The notes under the pieces are model-generated. The model did no database searches. It was not told where the DNA came from and saw only the letters and a program-made list of their open reading frames with translations. Shown here one piece after another: positions 1-9,166 of a stretch of 57,944 nt of DNA. Source of the stretch: Bacteroidota bacterium (lineage in GTDB: Bacteria > Bacteroidota > Ignavibacteria > Ignavibacteriales > Melioribacteraceae). Where the stretch lies: the NCBI GenBank assembly GCA_021824635.1, contig JAKAKD010000022.1, positions 1 through 57,944 of the forward strand, written 5' to 3'. A program made the position numbers and the translations under genes. Each line of letters opens with the position of its first letter. The stretch's first letter is position 1.

Positions 1-515
1 TTGAAACAGCCGCTGCTTGGACTTATGCTCTTCAACATAAAGATGGACCTATTGCTTTGATTTTAACCAGACAAAAAATTGGTGCTATTGAACATAGTGC
101 TGGGTTTGATCCAAAGGAATCAATGAAAGGCGCTTATATTGTTTCAAGAGAGAAAGGAAAAACAGTTGATTTAATTATTGCGGCGAGTGGCTCCGAAGTC
201 CCGGTAGCAGTTGCGGCGCAAAAAATATTGGAAGAAAATTATTCTGTTCGTGTAGTTTCAATTCCTTCAAAAGAAATTTTTGAAAAACAAAGTGAAGAGT
301 ATAAGAATAGTGTTGTACCTTTAAATGTACCTGTTGCTGTTGTAGAAGCGGCATCTATGACGGGTTGGGGAGACTTATTCCGGAGTAAATTCTTGCCAAT
401 CGGAATGAATGGATTCGGAGCTTCAGCACCGTATGAAACTCTTGCCGAGAAATTTGGATTCACTGGTGTACAAGTAGCAGATAAAATAAAAGCTTGGCTA
501 GAAGAGACGGAATAA
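1..515 (+). CDS. tkt: Transketolase, C-terminal part (cut by window edge)
   Basis: The reading frame is already open at base 3 and ends at 515, so the 5' part lies outside the window. The visible ~170 residues begin with a segment ending in GPIALILTRQ, the typical end of the transketolase pyrimidine-binding domain. They continue through the C-terminal domain, including VVPLNVPVAVVEAASMTGW and FGASAPYETLAEKFGFT, which matches bacterial full-length transketolases. The enzyme moves two-carbon units between sugar phosphates in the non-oxidative pentose phosphate pathway, using thiamine diphosphate. The thiamine-binding N-terminal domain is not in view, so a split (two-subunit) arrangement cannot be excluded. 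The product is followed by a palindromic repeat rather than another plus-strand gene. Confidence 0.93.
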   Translation, partial: ETAAAWTYALQHKDGPIALILTRQKIGAIEHSAGFDPKESMKGAYIVSREKGKTVDLIIAASGSEVPVAVAAQKILEENYSVRVVSIPSKEIFEKQSEEYKNSVVPLNVPVAVVEAASMTGWGDLFRSKFLPIGMNGFGASAPYETLAEKFGFTGVQVADKIKAWLEETE

Positions 516-548
516 CATTATTAGTGAGACTTCTAAAGAATTTTAAAT

Positions 549-632
549 GGCACACAGATAAACACTGATTAAACGGATTTACGCAGATCAAAATCCGTGA
601 AAATCTGTCAAATCCGCGTCATCCGTGTGCTA
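549..632. repeat. Intergenic palindromic repeat with alternating GGATTT/CAGAT words
   Basis: The ends GCACACAGAT (550-559) and ATCCGTGTGC (621-630) are inverted copies with one mismatch. The inside is built from repeated short words (GATTAAACGGATTT, AATCCGTGAAAATCTG, AAATCCGCGTCATCCG) that occur in both orientations, so either strand can fold. It lies between convergent genes. From general experience this style of sequence recurs between genes in many Bacteroidota and unrelated genomes, but only one copy is visible here. Confidence 0.7.
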
Positions 633-705
633 TTAAAAATGTTGACATTCTGCACAATCTTGTTTTTCAGAAGTCAATTATTTCTATTCACAACAATCGC
701 AAATG

Positions 706-1542
706 CTATTCGTATATTTTTCGATATTCATTTTGAAGTAACCTGCAAATAGGTCCCGGCTTGCCATCGTTAACACTTATTCCGTCTATTTCAGTAACAG
801 GAGTAACCTCTACTGTTGTTCCAAGAAGAAAGATCTCATCAAAGTCTTTTAGTTCGGAGATTGAAATTGTTTTCTCTTCAAATGCGATTCCTAATTTATG
901 GCACAAGGAGAGCACAACTTTACGGGTTATGCCAGCAAGAATAAAATTGTTTAATGGCGGTGTTATCAGTAAATCTCCTTTTATAAAGCAAACATTTGTA
1001 TGAGTACCTTCGGTAATAGTTCCGTTCCGGTGAAAAATTATTTCTGAAAATCCCTTTTTAATTGCACGATGAGATGAAAGAATATTCGGTATCAAAGAAG
1101 TAGATTTGATGTCACAGCGCAGCCATCTTATATCTTCTTCCAAGCCGACTCTAACGCCATTTGTCATATTATCTGTCTTTGCAGGAAATTTTTCTACAGA
1201 GATAAAAAATGTAGCAGGCAGATTTTCGTTAAAAGAATGCCTGCGCGGGTACTGATGACCGCGTGTAATCTGTAAATACGCAATTGATAGTTCATCGGTA
1301 AGGCTATTAACAGAAATAAGTTTATGCAGAACAGATTCAATATTGTCCAAATGCGGAAAAGAAATATGCATCTCGTTTAAGCTATATTTTAAGCGGTCAA
1401 TATGAGCTTCCATTTCGAAGAACTTTTTGGGGTAATAGCGTATCACTTCATAAACACCGTCGGAAAATTGAAAGCCGCGGTCAAAAGGAGAGATTGAAAC
1501 TTCTTCCATCTCTGTAAATTTTCCATTAAAAAAAACCAGCAT
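706..1542 (-). CDS. Class IV aminotransferase, D-amino-acid transaminase-like
   Basis: A PLP enzyme of fold type IV, about 278 residues, the usual length for D-alanine aminotransferase. The N-terminus FFNGKF..SPFDRGFQFSDGVYE is characteristic. The Schiff-base lysine is K146 in LRCDIKS, and the cofactor-contacting glutamate is E178 in GTITEGTHTN; both align with the Bacillus D-amino-acid transaminase positions as I remember them. It probably interconverts D-alanine and D-glutamate for cell-wall synthesis. Branched-chain aminotransferase or 4-amino-4-deoxychorismate lyase are less likely alternatives. I chose ATG at 1542; a TTG six bases upstream (1548) would add two residues. It follows the Asp-box lipoprotein gene by about 16 bases, so the two are probably cotranscribed. 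Confidence 0.82.
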   Translation of the reverse strand: MLVFFNGKFTEMEEVSISPFDRGFQFSDGVYEVIRYYPKKFFEMEAHIDRLKYSLNEMHISFPHLDNIESVLHKLISVNSLTDELSIAYLQITRGHQYPRRHSFNENLPATFFISVEKFPAKTDNMTNGVRVGLEEDIRWLRCDIKSTSLIPNILSSHRAIKKGFSEIIFHRNGTITEGTHTNVCFIKGDLLITPPLNNFILAGITRKVVLSLCHKLGIAFEEKTISISELKDFDEIFLLGTTVEVTPVTEIDGISVNDGKPGPICRLLQNEYRKIYE

Positions 1543-1558
1543 TACCAACCGCCGCTTT

Positions 1559-2671
1559 CTAATTTTCGAAATTAAGTTTAACTCTTACTCTCGCAATTGC
1601 GCCTTTATCACCAACAACAAAGCAACTGCCGTCGCTTTTTGAAATTCCGATGCTGTTAAAACTTTGCGGATTAATTTGAGTCCAAGTTTTGCCATCATCA
1701 ATAGAATAGTCGCTGCCGGAAGTTCCTGTAGTTAAATAAAATTTATATGTTCCATTCCATGCAACTGAAGATCGAAACCCATTCGGTTGATTTTTTTCAA
1801 CAAGTTGCCAGCTTAAACCGCCGTCATCGCTGATTGCACAGTTGGAAGATTTATCTTTATCGTTTTTATAATCTCCGCCAACCGCAACACCATATAGATC
1901 ATCTTTAAAGCATACAGAAAATACTCCGCATGATGAAGATCCGTTTTTCAGAGGAGTATAGATTGCTCTCCAATTTTCACCGCCATCTTGAGACATGAAT
2001 ATTCTTGTTCTTTCAGCACCGCCTGCTCCAATCCATGCAAGATCTTTACCGGAGACGGCAATAGAAGTTCCGCTTGCGGCAAATCCGCCTTCGCCATTTA
2101 ATGCTGACGGAATATACAATGAAGGAATTTCTTTCCATGTATCACCGCCATCTTTTGTAGAAACTAAATAGAATTTTCCGTCTATTGGATCGCTAAATGC
2201 TATCCCATTTTTATTATCCCAGAAAGCTATACCATCAAAAAATATTTTTGCGTCGCGGTTCATATATCTTCTCTTCCAAGATTTGCCGCCGTCTGTAGTT
2301 TTGAAAAAGAACGCCGGCGCATCAACACTCATAATAATGGCTGTGTTCTTATCAAAGGCTTCAACATCTCTGAAGTCTAGTGCTTCAAATCCCTTTACTT
2401 TTCCTTCGGTCCAGTTTTTCCCGCCATCGGTAGTGCGAAGATATATTCCGTTTGATCCGCTTGCCCAAGCATTTAGAGAATCAATAACGGAAATTCCGCG
2501 CAATGATGAATTTGTTTTAGACTTTTGCGCCTCGTAACTGAAGTAAAGTACTTTTTTCTTTTCAACTGCAATCGGAGGTTTTTCTTCTTCCTTTGGTTTT
2601 GAAATTTCTTTTTGAGATGTACATGAATAGAACAGAACTACTGCTGCAAGAATTGATAAAAATAATTTCAT
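1559..2671 (-). CDS. Ycf48-like Asp-box (BNR) repeat lipoprotein
   Basis: A 370-residue predicted lipoprotein. The N-terminus is hydrophobic and ends in a lipobox (LFYSC, cysteine near residue 17), followed by a charged Lys/Glu/Pro linker. The rest contains at least six Asp-box turns of the form DGGxxW: TTDGGKNW, TTDGGKSW, STKDGGDTW, SQDGGENW, SDDGGLSW and a final DDGKTW. These mark a seven-bladed beta-propeller of the Ycf48/Hcf136-related or sialidase-like type. Homologues are often mislabelled oxidoreductase or photosystem assembly factor; no catalytic residues are evident, so a binding or scaffold role in the envelope is more likely. It is the first gene of a probable pair with the downstream aminotransferase. 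Confidence 0.78.
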   Translation of the reverse strand: MKLFLSILAAVVLFYSCTSQKEISKPKEEEKPPIAVEKKKVLYFSYEAQKSKTNSSLRGISVIDSLNAWASGSNGIYLRTTDGGKNWTEGKVKGFEALDFRDVEAFDKNTAIIMSVDAPAFFFKTTDGGKSWKRRYMNRDAKIFFDGIAFWDNKNGIAFSDPIDGKFYLVSTKDGGDTWKEIPSLYIPSALNGEGGFAASGTSIAVSGKDLAWIGAGGAERTRIFMSQDGGENWRAIYTPLKNGSSSCGVFSVCFKDDLYGVAVGGDYKNDKDKSSNCAISDDGGLSWQLVEKNQPNGFRSSVAWNGTYKFYLTTGTSGSDYSIDDGKTWTQINPQSFNSIGISKSDGSCFVVGDKGAIARVRVKLNFEN

Positions 2672-2787
2672 TTATTTCCCGTGGTATTATGATCAGATAT
2701 TTGTAATAATCTTATGACAAAATATATTTTAATTTTAGTCTGCTATCAAAGTTCTAATCTAATTATTCTGGAGTGAGTATCACAAAA

Positions 2788-4089
2788 TCAGATTTTGCTG
2801 CTTGGTAAAATCTTTTTGAAAGAAAAATCCTTAGTCATTTCAAAAAAGAATAGGAACAAAAGAGGAACATATTCAATAATCATGACAAGCCAATAGTCTT
2901 TCCAAATTCCGTAAAGCTGATAGTTCAGAATTGTGAATGCCGTTAAACTGCTTGCGGCAATAAAGTAAACTCCGCTTCTCATTTTTGTGATTGGCAGTAA
3001 AATTGCAATCCATGCAATATACCACGGATGTACAACCGGGGAAAAGATCATTAATAGCATTAGAGCAAAATAGATCTTCTCAATTAATGCTTTCTTGGAA
3101 TAATATAATGGTAAAAGTGAAATCACAAGTAATATTCCGCATATCAAACGCGATGTTTGATTATTGCTAAATATCGCATTGACAATGTTGAACACAAATC
3201 CGTTGAAATACCAATTCTTTGTGAATATGAAAAACGCTTCAAATGGATTTGTTGTTGCAATGTATGGTATAAACTGAACGAAGAATGCGATAAATGGAAT
3301 TACGGCAATTTTCATCTTATCTGATATATTTTTCTCATTCAAAAAGAAGATTGGAATAATAACTAAACCAACCGGTTTTATGGAAAGAGAAAGTCCAAGA
3401 AAAATAGCAGAGAGAATCTTTTTATTATCTAAATAAAAGTACAATGAAAAGAGAAGAATCGGTAAACCAAAACCATCCAGATGCGCATCAATTCCAAATT
3501 GAAAAATTGAAAGGGGACATAATGCATAAAGAAGCGAATACTTCAAATCAATTTTCATTTTTCTTGTGAGAAGAAATATTGCTGCGAGAGTTAACATTTC
3601 GAAAAGGAAAAGCAAAAGTTTGTAACCCCAGACGGATTCTCCGCTTAATTTATAGCCTGTATAAAACAACCATTGACTTAAAGGGAAATAAATTGTTTTC
3701 ATCTCTTTGAAATTGAGCGCAGCAGGCAATAAATCTGAGTGGAATGAATTTAAATGTTCATCTATTGGTGTGTATAAATATGGATTTATTCCGTTCGATT
3801 GGATTTTACCGTCCCACATATAGCGGTAAACATCGTCGGATCCGATTGGTGTAGTTGAAATAAAACTCAAACGTAATAACAAAGCGAGAAATATCAGCAG
3901 GTAAACATCTTTTGTTCGGACCTCATTCTTGAAAATGTACCAGCTAATAAAAAGATAAATTGCAGAGGAGAGAATGAATATTGTTGTGTAAGAAATTATG
4001 GCAATCAAGCTTAGAAAATGTAACAACGAGATGGACACTAAAAGCGCCGCCGAAGAGACAAAAAACAATATTTTATTTTTAGTGGTCAT
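2788..4089 (-). CDS. Multi-pass GT-C type glycosyltransferase, mannosyltransferase-like
   Basis: A 433-residue integral membrane protein with roughly ten to twelve hydrophobic segments. The first large loop carries IGSDDVYRYMWDGKI, an acidic motif at the place where GT-C enzymes keep their catalytic aspartates. Later loops have QFGIDAHLDGFGLP and VVHPWYIAWI. These resemble the DUF2029/GT87 and MptB-like polyprenyl-phosphate-mannose-dependent transferases. The likely role is adding a sugar from a lipid carrier to an envelope glycan or protein on the outer side of the inner membrane; donor and acceptor cannot be read from sequence. It starts at ATG 4089. About 70 bases separate it from trmO upstream, so cotranscription is possible. 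Confidence 0.72.
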   Translation of the reverse strand: MTTKNKILFFVSSAALLVSISLLHFLSLIAIISYTTIFILSSAIYLFISWYIFKNEVRTKDVYLLIFLALLLRLSFISTTPIGSDDVYRYMWDGKIQSNGINPYLYTPIDEHLNSFHSDLLPAALNFKEMKTIYFPLSQWLFYTGYKLSGESVWGYKLLLFLFEMLTLAAIFLLTRKMKIDLKYSLLYALCPLSIFQFGIDAHLDGFGLPILLFSLYFYLDNKKILSAIFLGLSLSIKPVGLVIIPIFFLNEKNISDKMKIAVIPFIAFFVQFIPYIATTNPFEAFFIFTKNWYFNGFVFNIVNAIFSNNQTSRLICGILLVISLLPLYYSKKALIEKIYFALMLLMIFSPVVHPWYIAWIAILLPITKMRSGVYFIAASSLTAFTILNYQLYGIWKDYWLVMIIEYVPLLFLFFFEMTKDFSFKKILPSSKI

Positions 4090-4161
4090 TTCTTAAAAGA
4101 ATTTGATACAAGATAATCAAAACAGCTTAAACCGTAAAAAACAAAAATGGAATTTTGAATC

Positions 4162-4953
4162 TTAGAAATGGAATTGGTTATCAAATTTTTGATGAAGCAG
4201 TTTATCATGATATTTATCATGATCTATATTTAGAAGTTCTTCCTTATTGTACCCGGATCGAATTTCTTTAATTGTAACGGTCATTGCAGTTTCATCAACA
4301 GTATAAATTATTCTCCAAGTTCGGTAAGCTAAAGTGTAATCTCCGCTGTTGTTAGCTGAAATTCTTTTTCTTGAATTATCTTTAGGATTAAATTCTAGTT
4401 GAAGGCGGGAAAAATCCATTAGATTAATATTAGCAATTTCTTTAAGCCAGTTGCACTGTGTAACGGCAAGCGTTTCAAAACGAACTTCAAAAATATTTTC
4501 AATTCCGTTTTTGACCCAACCTGTTGCCGCATTGGGGAATGAATCTGAATAAGGAAGGTATGGCTTGATGTCAATTACCGGGCTGCCGTCAAGTATATCG
4601 GATTCCGAAATAAATATTTTTAATCCTTCTACCTTTTCTAATTTAACGCAGCTCATTCCAATCCGGTTGGGTCTATAAGGCGCGCGCGATGCAAACACAC
4701 CAACTTTTTTTCTTGTATGCCGTGGCGGATTGACTAACGGTTTCCAATTGTTGTTTAAATGAAATTGATACAAAACCCAGATTCTTTCGAAACCATCTAA
4801 ATCTTTTACCGCTTGCTCGTAATTATTATTCGGAATCAGTTCTATCACAGAAATTTTTTCACCCGCCAGCACACCTTGTCTGGGAGTTTCGTACCTGTAC
4901 ACAAGATCAGAATGCAGATAGCCAACCGGTTCTATTACTATCTCTTTAGTCAT
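4162..4953 (-). CDS. trmO: tRNA (N6-threonylcarbamoyladenosine37-N6)-methyltransferase TrmO
   Basis: About 263 residues of the TsaA/TrmO family, an S-adenosylmethionine enzyme with a small beta-barrel fold that methylates t6A37 in ANN-decoding tRNAs. Signature stretches are FASRAPYRPNRIGMS (SAM and substrate pocket) and DILDGSPVIDIKPYLPYSD. The C-terminal ~80 residues form the usual smaller second domain. I chose ATG at 4953; an in-frame TTG at 4959 would add two residues. It is divergent from the M14 peptidase gene, with 164 bases between them. Confidence 0.9.
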   Translation of the reverse strand: MTKEIVIEPVGYLHSDLVYRYETPRQGVLAGEKISVIELIPNNNYEQAVKDLDGFERIWVLYQFHLNNNWKPLVNPPRHTRKKVGVFASRAPYRPNRIGMSCVKLEKVEGLKIFISESDILDGSPVIDIKPYLPYSDSFPNAATGWVKNGIENIFEVRFETLAVTQCNWLKEIANINLMDFSRLQLEFNPKDNSRKRISANNSGDYTLAYRTWRIIYTVDETAMTVTIKEIRSGYNKEELLNIDHDKYHDKLLHQKFDNQFHF

Positions 4954-5117
4954 TGACAATTTTTTAGATGAAAATTACAATTAAATATTACTAACGGAAA
5001 ATAAAAGATAGAATGACGCTACCCAAAACGGTTAGGTCTATAGATAAAAATCTAATTGTTATCCTTTCATAAATTCCATATCATTATTACAATAATTCAA
5101 ATCAGTTCGGAGGAAAC

Positions 5118-7700
5118 ATGAGTCGTCTTCTTGTATTTATTCTTCTCTTATTTTCATTCATCTCTATTAATTCTCAAACTCTAAAATCACCTGAAGAATT
5201 TCTCGGTTACAAAGTTGGAAGCGATTATAAGATTGCAGATTACCCGACCATTTCGAAATATTTTAAATATTTATCTGAAAACTCACAAAAAATACATTAC
5301 GAAATAATCGGTAAGACTTCACTTGGCGCAGAAATGTTCATGGCAATTATTAGCTCAGAAGAAAACATCAAGAATTTGGAGAAGTACAAATCAATTGTAA
5401 AAAAGCTTTCCGATCCCCGTACAATTACAGACGATGAAGCAAAACAATTTTCCAAAGATGGAAAAGTTGTTGTGCTTGTTACATGCAATATCCACTCAAC
5501 GGAAATTGCATCGTCACAGATGTCAATAGAATTTGCATACAATCTTGCCGCCGGAACAGCACCGGAAAAATCTATCAAGGCGTTAAATGATGTTTTGTTC
5601 ATACTAATGCCGTCAATCAATCCGGATGGCACTACGATGGTCGTTGATTGGTACAACAAATATGTTAATACTGAATTTGATGGTTCTCCAATGCCTTTCC
5701 TTTATCATAAATATGCCGGGCATGATAACAATCGCGACTGGTTTGCCTTCAACCTTGTTGAGACCAGAAATGTTGTAAAAGTTGCCTGGCATGAATGGTT
5801 TCCTCAAGTCTGGTTAGACGAGCATCAGATGGGAAGTAATGGTGCGCGGTTGTTTGTGGTTCCATATAAAGATCCTATTAATCCAAATGTAAATCCAATG
5901 ATTTGGCGATGGCAGCAAATTTTTGGAGGAATGAGCGCGCTTGAACTCCAGAAGCAGGGCAAGACCGGTGTTATTGATCAGGCATTATTTGATGCTTATT
6001 GGGAAGGAGCTACAGAGAATTCTTTATGGCACAATCAAATTGGAATGCTTTCCGAAATGGCAAGCTGTAATGTTGCATCTCCAATTTTTATTGATTCCTC
6101 GGAAGTACGAGCAACTCAAGAAATTACTCCTTATGATATAAGAACAAACTATCCTTCGCCATGGCGCGGCGGCTGGTGGCGGTTACGCGATATAGTGAAT
6201 TATGAATTGGGTTTAACTGCAAGTCTTATAGAAACCGCCGCATTGTTTAAGGAAGATTTACTGATGAACTATTATAGAATGAATAAAGAAGCTGTTGAAA
6301 AAGGAAGAGAGGGATATCCATTTGCATATGTCATTCCGCGCGATCAAAAAGATCCGCAGACTACATCTAAAATGATTGAGATGCTGCAGCTCGGTGCAGT
6401 AGAAGTTAATTTTATTGAAAAAGAGTTTAAAATCGATAACACAATTTATCCGGCAAATAGCTATCTAATTTATACTGCCCAGCCAAACGGAAGATATGTA
6501 AAAGATTTATTTGAAGAACAAACATATCCGGATCTTCGTAAATCTCGTACAGAAACTCCTCTTCGCCCTTATGATGTTGCTGGCTGGACTTTGCCATATC
6601 AGATGGGTGTGAAATTTTCTATAATTGAAAAACCATTCACTCTCGATACAAAGATGTTGTTCGATCCAAATTATCAAACCGGGGAAGTTGAAAAGAAAGA
6701 AGGAAATTACTTTGTGGTTCAATCAGGCTCTAATGCAAACTCAACATTCATTAACAAACTTCAAAAAGAAAATATTCCTGTTTACTGGAATACTGAAAAG
6801 ATAAAAAATAGAGAATCTGAATTTTTAGAAGGTTCCGTTTTTGTTCCGGTTAATGACAAGTCGGAAAAGTTGATGACAGATTTTGCAAAAGAACTGCATC
6901 TAAAAATTTCTTCTGTAGAATACAAAGATCAATCCAAGTTAAAAGAAATAAAGAAAGTGAAGATCGGTCTGTATCAATCTTATTCCGCTAGTATGGATGA
7001 AGGATGGACACGGCTTCTTCTCGAAAATTATCAATTCGATTTCAAGCCGATTATCAACAAAGATTTTAAAAACAAAAAACTAAAAGAAAATTTTGATGTG
7101 ATAATTATCCCCGATATGTCAGGCGACATAATTAAAACAGGAAAACCTTCTGGAGACAATGCACGTTTCTATCGGTCAAAGCCACCCGAATTTGAAGGAG
7201 GAATTGAAAAGGAAGGTGTGGAAAATTTGAAAAACTTTGTTGAAAAAGACGGCGGCTTTGTAATAACATTAGGACAAGCATGTAACTTTGCCATTGAAGA
7301 TTTGGGCTTGAAAGTAACTAACGTTTTGAAAACCGTAAAGAGCGATGATTTTTATTGTCCCGGTTCTCTTGTAAGAATTAATGTTGACAACACCAACCCG
7401 ATAGGTTACGGTATGGATTTCGAATCAATCGGTTATCTTAGCAATAACATTGCGTTTGCAACTTCAACACCGTTTGGTCAATTTGACCGCAGTGTTGTTG
7501 TACGCTATCCCACAAAAGATTTATTAAAGTCCGGGTTCTTACTTGGTGAAGATTATCTTTATAAACGGAGTGCAGTTGTAGATGTAAAACAAAAAGCCGG
7601 GCATGTAATTTTGTTCGGGTTCAAGGTGCAGAATAGGCATCAGACTTACGGCACATTCAAACTGTTGTTTAATGCAATTCATTCTGCCGGATTGCAATAG
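5118..7700 (+). CDS. Secreted M14 zinc carboxypeptidase with C-terminal amidotransferase-like domain
   Basis: An 860-residue exported protein with a clear signal peptide in the first 20 residues. The M14 zinc site is visible as HSTE (H126, E129) and the second histidine in LDEHQMGSNGARL (H236). NNRDW before it supplies the substrate-binding arginine region. Residues from about 610 (KKVKIGLYQSY, then VIIIPDMSGD) to the end look like a class I glutamine amidotransferase-like fold, as seen in large Bacteroidota members of this family. It probably hydrolyses peptides in the periplasm or outside the cell. A strong SD (GGAGG, 5109-5113) precedes ATG 5118. The DUF3298 lipoprotein gene follows after 27 bases and is probably cotranscribed. 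Confidence 0.85.
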   Translation: MSRLLVFILLLFSFISINSQTLKSPEEFLGYKVGSDYKIADYPTISKYFKYLSENSQKIHYEIIGKTSLGAEMFMAIISSEENIKNLEKYKSIVKKLSDPRTITDDEAKQFSKDGKVVVLVTCNIHSTEIASSQMSIEFAYNLAAGTAPEKSIKALNDVLFILMPSINPDGTTMVVDWYNKYVNTEFDGSPMPFLYHKYAGHDNNRDWFAFNLVETRNVVKVAWHEWFPQVWLDEHQMGSNGARLFVVPYKDPINPNVNPMIWRWQQIFGGMSALELQKQGKTGVIDQALFDAYWEGATENSLWHNQIGMLSEMASCNVASPIFIDSSEVRATQEITPYDIRTNYPSPWRGGWWRLRDIVNYELGLTASLIETAALFKEDLLMNYYRMNKEAVEKGREGYPFAYVIPRDQKDPQTTSKMIEMLQLGAVEVNFIEKEFKIDNTIYPANSYLIYTAQPNGRYVKDLFEEQTYPDLRKSRTETPLRPYDVAGWTLPYQMGVKFSIIEKPFTLDTKMLFDPNYQTGEVEKKEGNYFVVQSGSNANSTFINKLQKENIPVYWNTEKIKNRESEFLEGSVFVPVNDKSEKLMTDFAKELHLKISSVEYKDQSKLKEIKKVKIGLYQSYSASMDEGWTRLLLENYQFDFKPIINKDFKNKKLKENFDVIIIPDMSGDIIKTGKPSGDNARFYRSKPPEFEGGIEKEGVENLKNFVEKDGGFVITLGQACNFAIEDLGLKVTNVLKTVKSDDFYCPGSLVRINVDNTNPIGYGMDFESIGYLSNNIAFATSTPFGQFDRSVVVRYPTKDLLKSGFLLGEDYLYKRSAVVDVKQKAGHVILFGFKVQNRHQTYGTFKLLFNAIHSAGLQ

Positions 7701-7727
7701 TAACTCAATAGAACAAAAGACAATGAA

Positions 7728-8522
7728 ATGAAAAAACTAAATATTTTATTATTGATTTTAACTGGCGTTGTTCTAACTTTTTGTTCTAACAACGTATACG
7801 AGGATTCCGCCAAATATCTGGTCAAAAATTTTGACAAAAACTATGGAGATTGCGGCGAAGCTTCTAATAATTGTGTGACGATCTCGATCGAGTATCCTAC
7901 ATTTACTTATGCGAAGAATCAAACTGTTGTAGATACTTTAAATGAAAGAATTAGTAAAATGATTCTTCAGCCTGTTTTCCAAGTTAAATCAAAATCACTG
8001 GAAGAGTTAAGTGATACGCTTATTAATGATTATAAAAGATTTAAAAAGAAATTTCCGGATTCTCCGTCAAGATATGAGCTGGAAAGAGTAGTAAATGTGC
8101 TGCTAAATCAACATGGAATTATATCACTCGAGTATGCAGAAAATTCTTTTCTTGGCGGTGCTCACCCAAACTCTGTAAGAACATTTCTAAATGTTAATGC
8201 CAGTTCCGGAAGAAAAATTAGTCTGAGTGATTTGTTAATAAGCGGTTTTGAAAAAAGATTAAATAATATTGGGGAAATAGAATTCCGTAAAGTGAGAAAT
8301 CTAAAACCGGAGGATGATCTAGGGAAATCGGGCTTCTGGTTTAAGGATAATAAATTTTTACTAAACGAAAATTTTTTGATTACACAAACAGGTCTGACTT
8401 TCTACTTTAATGATTACGAAATTGCTCCGCATGCAGTCGGACCGACTGAAGTCAAAATAAAATTTGCTGAAATAAAAAATTTGATCAATCCAGATGGGCT
8501 ATTAGCCGGTCTCATGAATTAG
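7728..8522 (+). CDS. DUF4163/DUF3298 lipoprotein (RsiV-like fold)
   Basis: 264 residues with a lipoprotein signal (LTGVVLTFCSNN). The middle holds a DUF4163-like region with NSFLGGAHPNS, and the end holds FYFNDYEIAPHAVGPTEV, the hallmark of DUF3298. Such domains occur in lysozyme-binding anti-sigma factor RsiV and in many envelope lipoproteins. No anti-sigma segment or transmembrane helix is present, so a sensor of that type is not supported. It follows the M14 peptidase closely and ends before a good terminator. Confidence 0.75.
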   Translation: MKKLNILLLILTGVVLTFCSNNVYEDSAKYLVKNFDKNYGDCGEASNNCVTISIEYPTFTYAKNQTVVDTLNERISKMILQPVFQVKSKSLEELSDTLINDYKRFKKKFPDSPSRYELERVVNVLLNQHGIISLEYAENSFLGGAHPNSVRTFLNVNASSGRKISLSDLLISGFEKRLNNIGEIEFRKVRNLKPEDDLGKSGFWFKDNKFLLNENFLITQTGLTFYFNDYEIAPHAVGPTEVKIKFAEIKNLINPDGLLAGLMN

Positions 8523-8533
8523 TTTTTTCTCAG

Positions 8534-8562
8534 CCCGGCGTGAAATTGCGCCGGGTTATTCT
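8534..8562 (+). terminator. Rho-independent terminator after the DUF3298 gene
   Basis: A 7-bp perfect GC stem CCCGGCG (8534-8540) and CGCCGGG (8549-8555) with an 8-base loop, followed by TTATTCTTT. It lies 11 bases after the stop codon. Confidence 0.7.
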
Positions 8563-8716
8563 TTCCGATTCCAATGATTGAATATCCAATCTGCATGAAA
8601 TTATTTAACAAATTTTAACGGTAATTAATCGGCTGGCAATACGTATTTTAATTCAATGAAAGACGGTTATAAATCCGAAATAAAAAATGATTTCCACCAA
8701 ACAAAAAGGAATAGAA

Positions 8717-9082
8717 ATGAAAACAAGAACAATCTTTTCAATAATAGCTATGTTCGTTTTAGCTATGTCAGTTAACGCACAAATGGGCGGTAACCAGCAA
8801 GACCGTATGAAAAAAATGCTTGAAGATTATAAAACCAGATTGAAATTAACCGAAGTGCAATTTGGGAAGGTTGATACTATTCTAACTTCTCAAATGAGTG
8901 AGATGGCAAAAATAAGAGAAAGCGCAGGCGAAGATAGAGAAGCAATGAGAGCCGGTTTTATGGAACTAAGGGAAAAAACAAATAAAGAAATTGAAGCACT
9001 TTTAACCGATGAACAAAAAATTGAATGGAAGAAAATCCAGGAAGAAATGGCTCAACGCAGACAGGGCGGCGGACGCGGATAA
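8717..9082 (+). CDS. Small exported Spy/CpxP-like helical protein
   Basis: About 121 residues when started at ATG 8717, which has AAAGGA six bases upstream and places a clean signal peptide (ending SVNAQ) at the N-terminus. An upstream in-frame ATG at 8687 would only add a charged leader. The mature part is helical and charged. It contains RLKLTEVQFGKVD and LTDEQKIEWKK, two LTxxQ-type motifs as in Spy, CpxP and related periplasmic chaperones. The C-terminus is Gly/Arg-rich (RRQGGGRG). A role in envelope stress or metal response is plausible by family only; no stress regulator lies next to it. Confidence 0.7.
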   Translation: MKTRTIFSIIAMFVLAMSVNAQMGGNQQDRMKKMLEDYKTRLKLTEVQFGKVDTILTSQMSEMAKIRESAGEDREAMRAGFMELREKTNKEIEALLTDEQKIEWKKIQEEMAQRRQGGGRG

Positions 9083-9096
9083 TATTCTAGATATTA

Positions 9097-9146
9097 GATT
9101 CCGGATACTGGATTTAATAATTTTTTCTTATCCAATATCCGGAATC
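9097..9146. repeat. Long AT/GC palindrome between convergent genes, possible two-way terminator
   Basis: GATTCCGGATACTGGAT (9097-9113) is inverted at 9130-9146 with one mismatch, and the loop contains a run of T. Short GATA/TATC arms extend the pairing outward. It sits between the stop of the Spy-like gene (9082) and the stop of btuB on the other strand (9167), so it could end transcripts from both sides. Its word structure also looks like a dispersed intergenic repeat. Confidence 0.6.
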
Positions 9147-9166
9147 TTGTATCAACAATTTATTTT

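Noticed and set aside
5041..5054. TAGAT-AAAA-ATCTA hairpin upstream of the M14 gene
   Set aside because: Five weak A/T-rich pairs; expected by chance in AT-rich DNA.
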